DNA from: Verrucomicrobiota bacterium
GTDB taxonomy: Bacteria > Verrucomicrobiota > Verrucomicrobiia > Opitutales > Opitutaceae
Direction: 5' to 3'
NCBI GenBank assembly: GCA_030605125.1
Contig: JAUWBD010000001.1
Location: 1-64,000, forward strand
DNA length: 64,000 nucleotides
The notes beneath the pieces were generated by a model. It did no database searches. It saw only the letters and a list, made by a program, of their open reading frames with translations, and was not told the origin of the DNA. A program made the position numbers and the translations under genes. Positions 33,798 through 43,360 of this stretch are shown one piece after another. Numbering within the stretch: position 1 is the first letter of the stretch; every line of letters starts with the position of its first letter.

Positions 33798-36700
33798 TCA
33801 GTAAGGCTCCGAATAGATGCTGAGACCGACGGAACGAACGTCGCCTCCGCGGGGCTCGTCCCAGTGGCGGATGAGCTCGATGTGGTTTTCCGCGCCAAAG
33901 CGGATCCAGGGCGTGACGTTGAGTTGGAAACGATCGGCCGTGATGCGGTGGTAGCGACGCACGAAACGACCGTTGACCAGCGCGCCGATGATCCGCCCGC
34001 CGGCATCGACATCGAGGTAGGCGTGCGGCGTCTCGACGCCGGGGAAGCGCGCCGGGACCTGCACCATGCGCTTCATCGCAAAAGCCGAGGAGCGACCGGG
34101 GAAGCGGACCGAGCCGGTCCAGCGCAAGGCGTCGGGACTCTCGCTCCACTCGCCGGCCAGATCGACGCGCGCCGCGGGCTCGGGCCAGAGCCACAGCCAA
34201 GCGTCGCCGCGCACGCCGGACAGCGTGCCGGTCGAGTGAATCACGACGGCGAGCTCGTGGGTGGAGCCGGGTTTGAGGGAAGGCGAGGTGAAGCCGTCGA
34301 TGCCGTTTCTCGACTTCGCGTGGATGACCTTTCCATCGAGGTAGATCTCGCCCTCGCCGACGAAGTAGTTGCCGGAGTTCGACTCGAGGGTGAGCGTGAC
34401 GTCACCCTTCCAGTTTTGCGGCACGGTGAACGAACGGCGCACCACGACGGTGCCAGGCTCGGGCCAGCCGGCAGTCGGCCAAGCGCCGAGGCGGGTCTTT
34501 TCCCAGGCGGCGGTGCTGGAGGTAGGCGCGAGGAGCGCGGCGATGTCCTCGCCGGGCTTCACCACGTGGCGGGCCCAGCCGTCGGTGAGGTCGAGCGTGT
34601 TGTCCACGCGCACGGGCTCGGCGGGCGGCGCGTCGCCGCGGGCGGTGCCGCGCCACCAGTTGCGTTGCAGCGTGAACCAGTCGGCGGGCGCCTGGCCGAT
34701 GGCGTTGCGCGGCGTCATCACGGCGCGCGTTTCCAGCGGCTTCAGCTCAAGCGCGAGAGCGCCATTGGTGATCGGCAGCGAAGCCTTGTCGCGCAGATCG
34801 ACGCCCCAAGTGGCGGAGCTGCCGGTGAGCTGGAGCCGGCCCTTGACCGCGGCGCTGTCGCTCGGATTCCAGAGCACCCAGATGTCGTAGAGTCCGTTGT
34901 TGGAGACGTAGTGGCGGACGAGCGTGCCGTCGCGATCCGCCTGCCAGCGGAAGGGCAAGGGAGCGATGTTTCGCCACTCGAGCAGTTGGGTGAGAAGATT
35001 GGTAAGCGCGTCGTTGCCGTTGGCGGGCAAGGCGCGGAGCGAGGCGGCGTCGCGGCGCTTGGCATCGATGCGGTCGGGAATGGAGTCACCGGAGAACTTG
35101 CAACCCACGTGGACGATGTAGCCCTCGCCGAGGCGACGCACTCCCAGGGCGACGCTGCCGTCATCCCAGAGCAGGACGTCCTGCGCGTCGTCGGCCACTT
35201 TGCGCAGGCGGAGGCCGTTGGCGCGAACGCCATCCCACTCGCCAGCGAGCACGGTTTGCCCAGGGGCGGACGCGAGGCGGCCCGATTGGCGGATGCGACC
35301 GTTGTCGTCCAAGGCGTCGATCCGATCGACGGCGTAGCCGGTCAGGCGCGAGATGGGCCAGGCGTCGGCCTGGTTGGTGGCGTGGCGACCGGTCTGCACG
35401 AAGGTGACGAAGGTGCCGCCCGAGCGCACGTAGTTCTCCACGTCGGCCAGCATGCGCTCGCTCATGATGGAGCTGTTGGTGTCGATGATGACGCGGTAGG
35501 CCGCGGCGTCGCCGTTGGGGAAGGAGGTCTCGCTGAGGCCGTCGCTGGGGTAGTAGTCGCGCAGGTTGGCGCGGACGTTCCAGCGCCAGTAGCCGGCGCC
35601 CAAGGTCTTGTTGGGATCGAGAATCCAGGGCAGCCGTTGAGCCGGATGTTTTCGGTCGAGTAGAAGGCGGCGACCTCGGCCTTGGGCGCGTGGTATTTGC
35701 CGATCAAGCGGAAGAGCGGGAGGTCCTGCTTGAGGTGCTGGCGGATCTCGGCGTTCCACATCAGCGAGCCGATGTGGATGAAGTAATCGATGCCCTGCAC
35801 GCCCTCGGTCATCCAGAGGCCTTGGAAGGTCTTGAAATGCTTTCCGTCGCGGGCGGGGCCGCCCGGCTCGACGGACATGGGCAGATTGCGCCCGCGCATG
35901 AGCGACGGGAGGTAGTCGGCCCAAAAGGCCGCCATGTAGCCGGTGTTGTGGAAATTGGAGCCGTAGCGGCCGGCGAGGTCGTTGATGTCGTCGGCGTAGG
36001 CGTCGGGCGCCATCTGCACGACCTGGTGGTTCGGATGAGTCTTGCGGATCGTCTCGAGGCCGCGGCGCACGGACTCCTTGCGCATCCAGCGGTGCCACAT
36101 CGCGAAGTCATACCACTGCGCGTTACGGCCCTTCTCGAAGAACGGATAGCCGTGCGGTTCCTCGCCGGAGAGGTAAACGCGGTAGGAGAGCTTTCCCTTC
36201 GGCAGGCGCAGCGCGAGGACGTTGCCCTCGGGCTTGAGGTGCTGGCTCACCTCGACGGCGGTCCAGTGCGGGGTCATGTGCCGGACCGTGGATTCGTCCA
36301 CGACCTTGTCGTTGAGCACGGCCTTGAACTGGTCGTTCGAGGTCAGGTTCATGCTCCAGACGTAGAGCCAGACCTGCGGGTGCTTCGCGAGCCAGTCGCG
36401 GGACACGGAGAAGTGCCGGCGCATCACGCCCGGGCGGCTGGGGATCACAAGGCTACGCTCGTCGCCGGGAGCCTGCAGCGAGGCCCAGCCGGAATCGTCG
36501 AAGCGGCTGGAGAACCACTCCTGCGGCGCGCCCAGAGAGGGGATGGCTCGCGTCCAGTTCGTGTCGGTGAAGAAAAGCAGGCGCTCGCCCTGCGTGTCCA
36601 GGTTCGGGGGCAGATCCTCGTAGGCGAGTTTCCACTCGCCGGTGAGATCGACGGCGTCCTCGCCCCAGCCGGCGAAGGAGGCGATCTCCTGCACGCGCAC

Positions 36701-37846
36701 CTCGTCCCAGGACGCGTGCGCGGTGCCCCAGGCGGCGTTCAGCGCGCGCAGGTCGTCGTATCGGGTTTTTAGATACTTGCGGTAGCTGGCGTCGGCGACG
36801 GAGCCGTATTCGACGAAGATCGAGTGCGCGACGTTCTTCAGCTCGCCGTGGGGCTCGAGCACGGTGGTGAGATTGGGCTGGTCCTTGAAGCGGCGCAGCA
36901 TGGTCTCGGCCATGTCGAACTGGATCTGGTTGGCCTCCTTGGCGGCCCAGGAAGCGGTGCCGCGGCCGCCGTAGAAGGGCGTGCCGATGCGGAAGAAGGA
37001 GCCGCCAAACTGCGGCATGGGCTCCATCATCTGCTCGCGATAGCGGTTGGTGAGCCAGGTGGCCTCGATGCCCTCGGCGACCTTGAGGTTGAGGCCGAGC
37101 GGGAGGCCGCGCGCCTCGGTCTGCGGGACGATCCAGTCCCACCAGACGTCGCGGTTGAGGCCGCCGGCCGTATCCATGGCGTTGGGGCCGGTGAAGACCA
37201 CCAGGCCGGTGCGGTCCATTTCCTCGGCGAACTGAAACTCGGAGAGGAAGTCGTAGCCGCCCTTGGCCTGCGCGGGCTTGTAGTCTTTGGGCGGGTTTTC
37301 CCAGGTGCGGTGGTAGGCGCGGAAGCCCCAGCGGTCCCAGCGGTCGAGATACATCGGCACCTCGGTGTCGGTGGCGAACTCCCAGCCGGCCCACTCCGGG
37401 CCGGCGAGCGCGGCTGCGAGCGCGGCGGACTCGGCGGCGGAGAGGATGCGCACCTCGGAACCCCGGCGCACGGCGACGATGCTCCCCTGCCCTTCGATCT
37501 GGCGGGCGGTCGCGGTCTGGCCCGTGCGGCCGAGGGTGATCTTCGATTCGCTGACCTTGGGGAGCAGCGACAAGTCCGAGAGATATTTCGCCTGGAGCAG
37601 CTTGGCTTTCTCCGGCGACTCGCAGCGGATGGAGAGCTGGCTCACACCGCCGCGCAGGTCGGTTTTCACCCCCGATACCGTGCCGTAGCCGCGCAGATCG
37701 ATTTCGCGAAATACGCCATCATGCGCGACGGCTGAAGTGGACGCGTCCGCACGCGGCTTCGCATCGGGAGCCGCTTGGGCAAAGGCGGTGGCGCCGCCAA
37801 GGAGCAGAGCGGCGAGCACGCGTTTGATCGGGGTCGGAGAGATCAT
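33798..37846 (-). pseudogene. Giant secreted glycosidase (GH42-like), frameshifted
   Basis: This is a 1350-codon-equivalent paralogue of the 1334-aa glycosidase at 16121. Translation from ATG 37846 (signal peptide ~7-25) runs through the barrel (VLEPHGELKNV, RYDDLRALNAAWGTAHASWDE, inserted jelly roll) to STENIRLNG. Near 35625-35645 the homologous sequence continues in another frame (LPWILDPNKTLGAGYWRW), leading into VIIDTNSSIMSERMLADVENYVRSGGTF, the C-terminal sandwich domains and a stop at 33798. A single missing base explains it. Everything else looks intact, so it is either a recent mutation or a sequencing error. It overlaps the upstream beta-helix gene by ATGA and is 4 bp before the 722-aa gene. 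Confidence 0.75.
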
Positions 37847-40134
37847 TGAGCGAGAAATTCGGGGTAGTTGAGCTGCCAGTCCACGAGGCCCAGTTTGCGG
37901 AGGTCGGTGATGGCGTTCTCGATCCGGTGGACGAGGTGGACGCGTTTGCCGTCGAGTTCGGCGGAATTGTAGGCGGAAGAACCGTCGCTGCCCACGAAGT
38001 TGATCTCCGTGTCGGCGGGATCGACGACGAGTTTCGGAACGTAGAAGTAGCTCGCGATGAAGTTGACCTCCGGCTGCTCGCCCACGAAGTCGATGCCGGG
38101 GTTTCCGTGGCTGCGGTGCAGGTAGAACTGCGTGGCCACGAGGTTGATTTCGCCGACGTAGTTTCGGACGTGGACGATGCGATCAATCTTCACGAAGCCG
38201 AGCGTGAGGCGACCGGGTGTGTCGCCCGGCTTGCCGGTGAGCACGATACCCTCGGGCGGGGCCTGCTCCTCGTAAAAATCGCTGGCGACGAAGGACTGGC
38301 TGTCCTCGACAAATATGGTGTGCTTCGAGCGCGTGGCCAAGCGGGTCAGCACGCCGAGGAAGCCTTTTCGGTTCTCGCCGTGGACCCAGAAAGTGCCCTC
38401 GTAGCCGACGGTGTGCAGGATGGTGGCGTCGCCCGAGTTGGCGAACTGCAGGTTGCCCTCGATGTTGTGCAGGATGACGGTGTCGTGCTCGCGCAAGCCG
38501 TCGAACTGCATGCCGAGCGCGAAGGGCATTTCGATGTATTTGCCGGACACATACACGGTGTGGTAGAGCACGCGCGATCCGTTGACGGAGGGCAGCTGGC
38601 GGATGTCCGCGCCCTTGCCGTCGAACTCGCCGATCCGGGACGTGCGCACGCGCCAGCCCTCGTCGCGGGCCTCGCGGATGATTTTCACCGCGTTGCGGCG
38701 AACGCGGAAGGTGTCGAGCGTGAGCTCGCCCTCGGGCGCGACCACGATGGCGTCGGCGTCCTGTTCGCCGTCGAATTGGAGTTCGCTGTAAACGGTGCCG
38801 CCGCCGAAGCTGTAGCCGCCACCCTCGAGACGCAGCGGGCGGGTGATGCGATAATCGCCCTTGGGGATGTAAGCCATGGCGTTTTTGCCGTGGGCGCGGG
38901 CGGCGTCGATCGCGGCCTGGATCGCGGCGGTATCGTCGGCCTTGCCGTCGCCGACCGCGCCGAAGTCGGTCCGCGCGTCGAAGCGGCGGGCGGGGAGGAC
39001 GACCTTGGTCGGCATGGGGTCCAGGTCGGCGCGGAGCACGATCGGGGATTTTTCGGCGAGCGTCGTGGTGACGTAGGTGTCGGAATCACGGAGGAATAGA
39101 CGCGTCGCGCCCTCGACGCTGTTGGCGGTGTGGACGACGTGCTGGTCGCGCTTCGCCTCGATGGCGACGGTTTTGGGCGCGGTGCTGACGAAGCGATTGT
39201 CGAAGGCGAGGAAGGGCGCGCCGCCGGTCTTGATCGCGACGTCGTTTTTCCAATCGATGACGAGGCAGTTCTCGACGGTGAAGGGAGAGACGCCGTTTTG
39301 GAAATGCAGGAAGGCGCCGGAGCCGACGGAGACGGAGCGGCGGATGCTGCTCGAGTGCTCGGGGTTGGCGAAGACGTCGAGGGCGTTGCGCTCGAAGCGG
39401 CTGTTGCGGACGTAGAAGTTGCCGTTGACGCATTCGAGGCCCATGCGGGCGTTGTCGCGGAAGATGCAACCGTCGAAGGTGAAATTGTAGTCGTTGAACG
39501 CGTTGAACGCGATGCCGGTGCCGCAGTCCTCGAAGATCATGTGCTGGAACGCGGTCTCGGCGCTGGCTCCGGCGGGGTTGTCGTCGAGGTAGCCGAAGAG
39601 GATGCCGTATTGGGTGAAGCCGCGCATCGTAATGAAACTATGATACAGGTGCGTCTCGAACAGATCGCGGTCGGGCTGGTTGTCGTGATACATGCCGACG
39701 CGGGCCTTGCCCGAGCCGTCGAACACGAAACCGTCCATGCGGTAGTGCAGCATGCCGCGGATGCGCAGCATGATCGCGCCCGGTTCGCCGTCGTATTTGA
39801 GCACGGTGTCGGCGCCGTGGCCGTAGAAGCCGATGCCGATGAGGCGTCGCTCGCGCGGGTTTTCGTCGGTGGATTTTTGGATGAGCAGCTCGCGGGTGAC
39901 GCGATAGACGCCGGGCGGAAAATACAGGATGGAGCCCTGGCGCAGCTCGCGCAGGAGCGCTTGGAGCGCATCGGTGTCGTCGGCCACGCCGTCGCCGACA
40001 ACGCCGTGGTCTTTGACGTTGGTCCAGTCGCTCGCGGGCGTGTGGTCAAGGACGGGGATCTGGGTGCGCGCCACGCCGTGCAAGGGAAGCAGCAGGGCAA
40101 GGAGCAGCACGAGCTTGGAGAGATATCCGGGCAT
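37843..40134 (-). CDS. Secreted beta-helix protein with two pectate-lyase-superfamily domains (locus B)
   Basis: This is a 763-aa protein with a signal peptide (residues ~5-22). Two Pectate_lyase_3 hallmarks are present: GVVGDGVADDTDALQALL at ~44-61 and GAVGDGKADDTAAIQAAI at ~392-409. They are followed by YFPPGVY and YIPKGDY turns and parallel beta-helix repeats. The C-terminal LRKLGLVDWQLNY matches the protein at 7690. It probably binds or cleaves an acidic or substituted glycan outside the cytoplasm; no catalytic set is assigned. The start is 58 bp after the pseudopilin stop, and the stop overlaps the giant glycosidase start, so expression is tightly coupled with that enzyme. Confidence 0.8.
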   Translation of the reverse strand: MPGYLSKLVLLLALLLPLHGVARTQIPVLDHTPASDWTNVKDHGVVGDGVADDTDALQALLRELRQGSILYFPPGVYRVTRELLIQKSTDENPRERRLIGIGFYGHGADTVLKYDGEPGAIMLRIRGMLHYRMDGFVFDGSGKARVGMYHDNQPDRDLFETHLYHSFITMRGFTQYGILFGYLDDNPAGASAETAFQHMIFEDCGTGIAFNAFNDYNFTFDGCIFRDNARMGLECVNGNFYVRNSRFERNALDVFANPEHSSSIRRSVSVGSGAFLHFQNGVSPFTVENCLVIDWKNDVAIKTGGAPFLAFDNRFVSTAPKTVAIEAKRDQHVVHTANSVEGATRLFLRDSDTYVTTTLAEKSPIVLRADLDPMPTKVVLPARRFDARTDFGAVGDGKADDTAAIQAAIDAARAHGKNAMAYIPKGDYRITRPLRLEGGGYSFGGGTVYSELQFDGEQDADAIVVAPEGELTLDTFRVRRNAVKIIREARDEGWRVRTSRIGEFDGKGADIRQLPSVNGSRVLYHTVYVSGKYIEMPFALGMQFDGLREHDTVILHNIEGNLQFANSGDATILHTVGYEGTFWVHGENRKGFLGVLTRLATRSKHTIFVEDSQSFVASDFYEEQAPPEGIVLTGKPGDTPGRLTLGFVKIDRIVHVRNYVGEINLVATQFYLHRSHGNPGIDFVGEQPEVNFIASYFYVPKLVVDPADTEINFVGSDGSSAYNSAELDGKRVHLVHRIENAITDLRKLGLVDWQLNYPEFLAQ

Positions 40135-40192
40135 TGAAGTGGTGGTGGTGGCAAAGCGGGCCGTTCGCCGCGGTCGCGCGGCGGGGGCGGCC

Positions 40193-40963
40193 CTAGTGGG
40201 AATACCAGCTCGCTCCGTTGGAGAAGCGGGTGGCGTTGGTGCCGGAGGAGCTCAGGACGGAGCCGCGGTTTTCGAGCGGGCCTTGGAGCAACTTCACATG
40301 ACCGTCGGCATAGACCATGTTGATTTTGCCGCCGTGCGCGTAGCGCAGATAGTTGGGTCCGCTGGAGTAGAGACCCGCGGGGACGGTGCGGTCGCCGTTG
40401 TTCACGTTCTCCTCCATGCGGAAATACGAGGCCTCGGTGACCATGTAGAGCTGGGAGGGGTTGGTGAAGGAGGCGACGCGTGCTCCAGTGTAGCGCGTGC
40501 CCTGGACGGCGCTGGTGGAGTTCGCCCAGCCGTTGATCCCGTAGCTGCAATGCTCCTCGCCCATGCCGGCGCCGGAGACGACGCGGTCCTGAACGCGGTT
40601 CTCCGGGCAGCGCCAAATACCGTAGTCGGTGTCCTGACCCGGCGCCTGGCCCCGGGTCAGGTGATCATAGGTGCCGTCGTAACGGGCGATCAGCGTCTGC
40701 CAGGTGGACCAGGTGCCGTCCGCGTTGACCTGGTTGGCTATGACGGTGACGCCCCGATTGTCGTTGGCGTATGAGATCAGCTGCAGGCCGATTTGCCGGA
40801 GGTTGGCGGCGCACCGCGTGGTGTGGCCGGCGGCGCGGGCGCGGGAGGCCACCGGGATCAAGATCCCGGCGAGGACGCCGATGATCGCGATCACCACGAG
40901 CAGCTCGATGAGCGTGAATCCAGGGCGGGCCCCATGGCCGGAGAGGCGACGGTGCGGTTTCAT
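40193..40963 (-). CDS. Type II/IV pseudopilin-like H-X9-DG protein (locus B)
   Basis: This is a 256-aa protein from ATG 40963. The prepilin leader is followed by PGFTLIELLVVIAIIGVLAGILIPV, with the cleavage site at Gly-Phe and Glu at +5. C-terminal HGGKINMVYADG fits the H-X9-DG motif. It is a paralogue of the protein at 20239, with the conserved core CAANLRQIGLQLISYANDNRGVT, YGINGW and WRCPENR. It is an anchored or pilus-assembled exported protein. It is second in locus B, 25 bp after the PEP-CTERM gene and 58 bp before the beta-helix gene. Its recurrence at the head of both CAZyme loci suggests a dedicated surface role for each glycan. Confidence 0.85.
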   Translation of the reverse strand: MKPHRRLSGHGARPGFTLIELLVVIAIIGVLAGILIPVASRARAAGHTTRCAANLRQIGLQLISYANDNRGVTVIANQVNADGTWSTWQTLIARYDGTYDHLTRGQAPGQDTDYGIWRCPENRVQDRVVSGAGMGEEHCSYGINGWANSTSAVQGTRYTGARVASFTNPSQLYMVTEASYFRMEENVNNGDRTVPAGLYSSGPNYLRYAHGGKINMVYADGHVKLLQGPLENRGSVLSSSGTNATRFSNGASWYSH

Positions 40964-40988
40964 CGGAGTGGTCGCGGACGGGGGCGTC

Positions 40989-41957
40989 TTAGCGGCGGCG
41001 ACGTCCGGCGACGCAGCAGCCGGCGGCAAACAGGCTCACGATAAGCGCGTAGCTGCCCGGCTCCGGGATGCTGACCGCTTCGAAGGAGGCCGGAACCGCG
41101 TTGTAGATGCGGAAGGAGTCGAGATCAAGCGTCTTGGTGTCGTTGACGGAGTTTTGGAGCAATCCGAAGTTGAAGCCATCGACGGAGCTGAAGGAACTGG
41201 AGATGCTGTTTCCAGCATCCAGAGCGCCGCTGGAGGTCGCGGTGGCGATACGGTGAGTGGCGGAGCTTGTGTCGATGGCCGTGTCGCCCTCGGCCATATA
41301 AAGATTTACCGTAACAATGCCGCTGGAGTTGGTGAAGACCGTGGCCGCGATGCGGTAGGTCGTGTTCGCCGTGAAGCTTATGGCGGCGGAATTGGCCCGG
41401 GCAATATCGCCCGCCCCGCCGTTCTGGATAAGGGCGAGGGTAAGCCTGTCCGTGCTTGACGAAAAAAGCGCGAGTCGAAAGCCGGTGCTGCCAAGTGCGT
41501 TTAGGTCAAGAAATCGATAGGTGTTGGTAGCGCCGAAACTCGTGCCTGTTGACCGGAAAAGAAAATCGAAACCACCGTTGAGGGTGTCGTAGCCCAGCGT
41601 GCCGCTGGTGTTGGAATACCAGGACTCGAACGAATTCGCCGCGCTGTTCGGCGTGAACCTGACTCCGGCCGCGCGGGTGGCGCTTTGGATGCCTTGGTCG
41701 TTGATCCGAAGGAAGGAGCCGGAGCCGTCGGCGAGCGACGTGCCCGATGTGATCGAGGCGGTCGCGTTGGAAATCTGCGGATCGAGGTTGGTGATGACGC
41801 CGGTGCCGCCGAAGGTGACGATGTCGGCCGCGCCGCCGGTGCCGGAGCCGGCGCCGTTGAAGTCGGCTTGGAAGACGAGGGCGGCCTGGGCGCCGACGGC
41901 GAAGAGGACGGAGGACAAAGCCGCGGCGATATGGCGGCGCGAGGGAGCGGTTTTCAT
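40989..41957 (-). CDS. PEP-CTERM surface protein
   Basis: This is a 322-aa protein with a signal peptide (~10-25, cleavage near AQA-AL). The body is rich in Ser, Thr, Gly and Asn, with beta strands like LamG/concanavalin-type sandwiches (TLGYDTLNGGFDFLFRS, TKTLDLDSFRIYNAVP). The C-terminus is a textbook sorting signal: IPEPG, a hydrophobic helix, and an RRRR tail. It should be recognised by an exosortase encoded elsewhere. It heads locus B. Its upstream region shares a 22-bp element and a -35-like hexamer at the same spacing with the broken paralogue at 42272-43183. Confidence 0.85.
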   Translation of the reverse strand: MKTAPSRRHIAAALSSVLFAVGAQAALVFQADFNGAGSGTGGAADIVTFGGTGVITNLDPQISNATASITSGTSLADGSGSFLRINDQGIQSATRAAGVRFTPNSAANSFESWYSNTSGTLGYDTLNGGFDFLFRSTGTSFGATNTYRFLDLNALGSTGFRLALFSSSTDRLTLALIQNGGAGDIARANSAAISFTANTTYRIAATVFTNSSGIVTVNLYMAEGDTAIDTSSATHRIATATSSGALDAGNSISSSFSSVDGFNFGLLQNSVNDTKTLDLDSFRIYNAVPASFEAVSIPEPGSYALIVSLFAAGCCVAGRRRR

Positions 41958-42001
41958 GTGGGCTGGCGGGGGTTGAGGGTATTTTAGCCTCCGTGCACTA
42001 C

Positions 42002-42048
42002 GCCAAGAGGTTTGAGAGATATGTTTCGATCTAGGATATCTTAGTCAA
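42002..42048 (-). promoter_or_regulatory. Conserved promoter element of the PEP-CTERM gene
   Basis: On the minus strand, TTGACT (42048-42043) is followed 19 bp later by CATATCTCTCAAACCTCTTGGC (42023-42002). The last 22 bp match 21 of 22 bases at 43253-43232 upstream of the paralogous broken gene, where the upstream hexamer is TTGACA at the same spacing. Conservation between paralogues marks it as promoter and early leader. Confidence 0.6.
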
Positions 42049-42271
42049 CCCGATTTTGGAGGGAAGACCGCGCCCGGAGGTGACCGCGAGCGATATGCGA
42101 AGGCCCGGAGGCCCGAGACGCGACCCGGCGAAAGGCTGTAGTGATTTTTCGGATACTTAAGCGAAAACACCAATGGACGCCGTTGCAGTGGCGCCCGGCG
42201 GGACTCTCGCCGGCGTGTCCTGCAGAGCCGCCGACTCGGCGAAGAAGGACGACGGACCGGTGCGTCGAGGG
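42049..42271. other. Gene-free stretch downstream of the broken PEP-CTERM gene
   Basis: Apart from the promoter element just described, the bases between the two PEP-CTERM genes show no convincing frame. They may include decayed 3' sequence of the broken gene. An AT-rich piece around 42140-42175 has no assigned role. Confidence 0.35.
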
Positions 42272-43183
42272 CTAACGCCCGCGCTCGGGGGTGATGCTGA
42301 AAGCCGCAGGAACCGCTTTATAGAGGCGGAACGAATCGAGATCGAGGGTCTTGGTGTCGGGATCCAGGTTGTCTATGATGCCGAACTGGTAACCCGCGTA
42401 GGAGCCGAAGCCGTCGGAGAGTTTGTTGCCGCGATCCAAGGCCGTCGCGGACGTCCGCGTGGCCAGCAGATGCGTGGAGGAGTTGGTGTCGATCGGCACG
42501 TTACCCTTCGCCAGGAAGAGCTTCATCGTCACCAGCCCGGTATGCGCCGTCGAGATGGTGCCGGCGATGCGATAGGTGGTGTTGGGCACAAGGTTCACCG
42601 AGTTGCCAGCACTCGAGGAGGTGCCGACGTTGAGGAACGTCACGCCAGCCTAATGCAGCGTGAACTGGAGATTGTTCACGGAGGTGGAAGCGAGGGCCAG
42701 ACGGTAACCGGAGTCGCCGCCGTTAATGTCGAAAAACCGCAGCGTGCTTTGCCCGAGCGGCTCGTGGCTCGAGGTGCGAAACAGGAAATCGAAGGCGCCG
42801 TTCAGCGTGTCGTGCCCCAGCGTGGCGCTGGTGTCCGCATACCAAGCGTCGAAGGAATTGGCATCCGAGGCAGGTATGAACAGGACGCCCGCGGGACGGT
42901 TGGCGTTGGTGCGCTGCCCCTTGTCCGTCAGCTGCAAATAGCCGCCTGTGCCGGCCGCCAGCGGATTGGCCGAGGAGAAGGCGACCTCGACGTTGGATTG
43001 GGCGGGGTTGGCGTTCAGGACCCGGCCGGTGCCGCCATAGGCCACGATGTCGCTCGGGCCGCCGGTGCCGGAGCCGGGGCCGCTGAAGTCGGCCCGAAAC
43101 ACCAGCTCGGCCTTGGCGCAGAGGGGAGCGAGGGCAATCAGGGAAACCGCCAAAAGACGGTGCGGGGCAACGAACAGATTCAT
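42272..43183 (-). pseudogene. Broken PEP-CTERM protein gene, paralogue of the 322-aa protein
   Basis: From ATG 43183 the product has a signal peptide (PHRLLAVSLIALAPLCAKA), then AELVFRADFSGPGSGTGG and TLGHDTLNGAFDFLFRT. These align throughout with the protein at 40989. An in-frame TAG at 42650-42652 interrupts it. The same frame continues after the stop (VTFLNVGTSS..., NTTYRIAG, TKTLDLDSFRLYKAVPAAF) and ends SITPERGR-stop, exactly where the intact copy has SIPEPG plus the anchor. Two lesions, a nonsense codon and loss of the sorting signal, indicate a pseudogene rather than a sequencing error. Its promoter element is still conserved. Confidence 0.8.
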
Positions 43184-43231
43184 GGACGACGGGGAGGAGT
43201 TCTTCAGGACGGAAGGCTCAGAGCTCGAGGA

Positions 43232-43278
43232 GCCAAGAGATTTGAGAGATATGCTCCCGTTGGCGCCCTCCTTGTCAA
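43232..43278 (-). promoter_or_regulatory. Conserved promoter element of the broken PEP-CTERM gene
   Basis: On the minus strand, TTGACA (43278-43273), a 19-bp gap, then CATATCTCTCAAATCTCTTGGC (43253-43232). It is nearly identical to the element at 42002-42048. A TTGAAATAATGCCAA site lies immediately upstream (43285-43299). Confidence 0.55.
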
Positions 43279-43284
43279 CCAGAA

Positions 43285-43299
43285 TTGGCATTATTTCAA
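43285..43299 (-). promoter_or_regulatory. Candidate operator upstream of the broken PEP-CTERM promoter
   Basis: The minus strand reads TTGAAATAATGCCAA, which is 14 of 15 identical to the site at 21373-21387 before the GH4-transporter operon. It sits just upstream of the -35-like hexamer. Confidence 0.45.
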
Positions 43300-43360
43300 A
43301 GCGATGCTACCCGGCGGTGGAGCAGCATTGACCACCAAAAGAGATCGCGACGTGACGCGA

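Noticed and set aside
35620-35650. Programmed ribosomal frameshifting in the giant glycosidase
   Set aside because: No slippery heptamer or obvious downstream pseudoknot is seen at the switch point, and the full-length paralogue needs none. Mutation or sequence error is simpler.
42272-43183. Selenocysteine or suppressed-stop readthrough at the TAG in the PEP-CTERM copy
   Set aside because: The second lesion, loss of the sorting signal, argues for plain decay, and no recoding element was seen.
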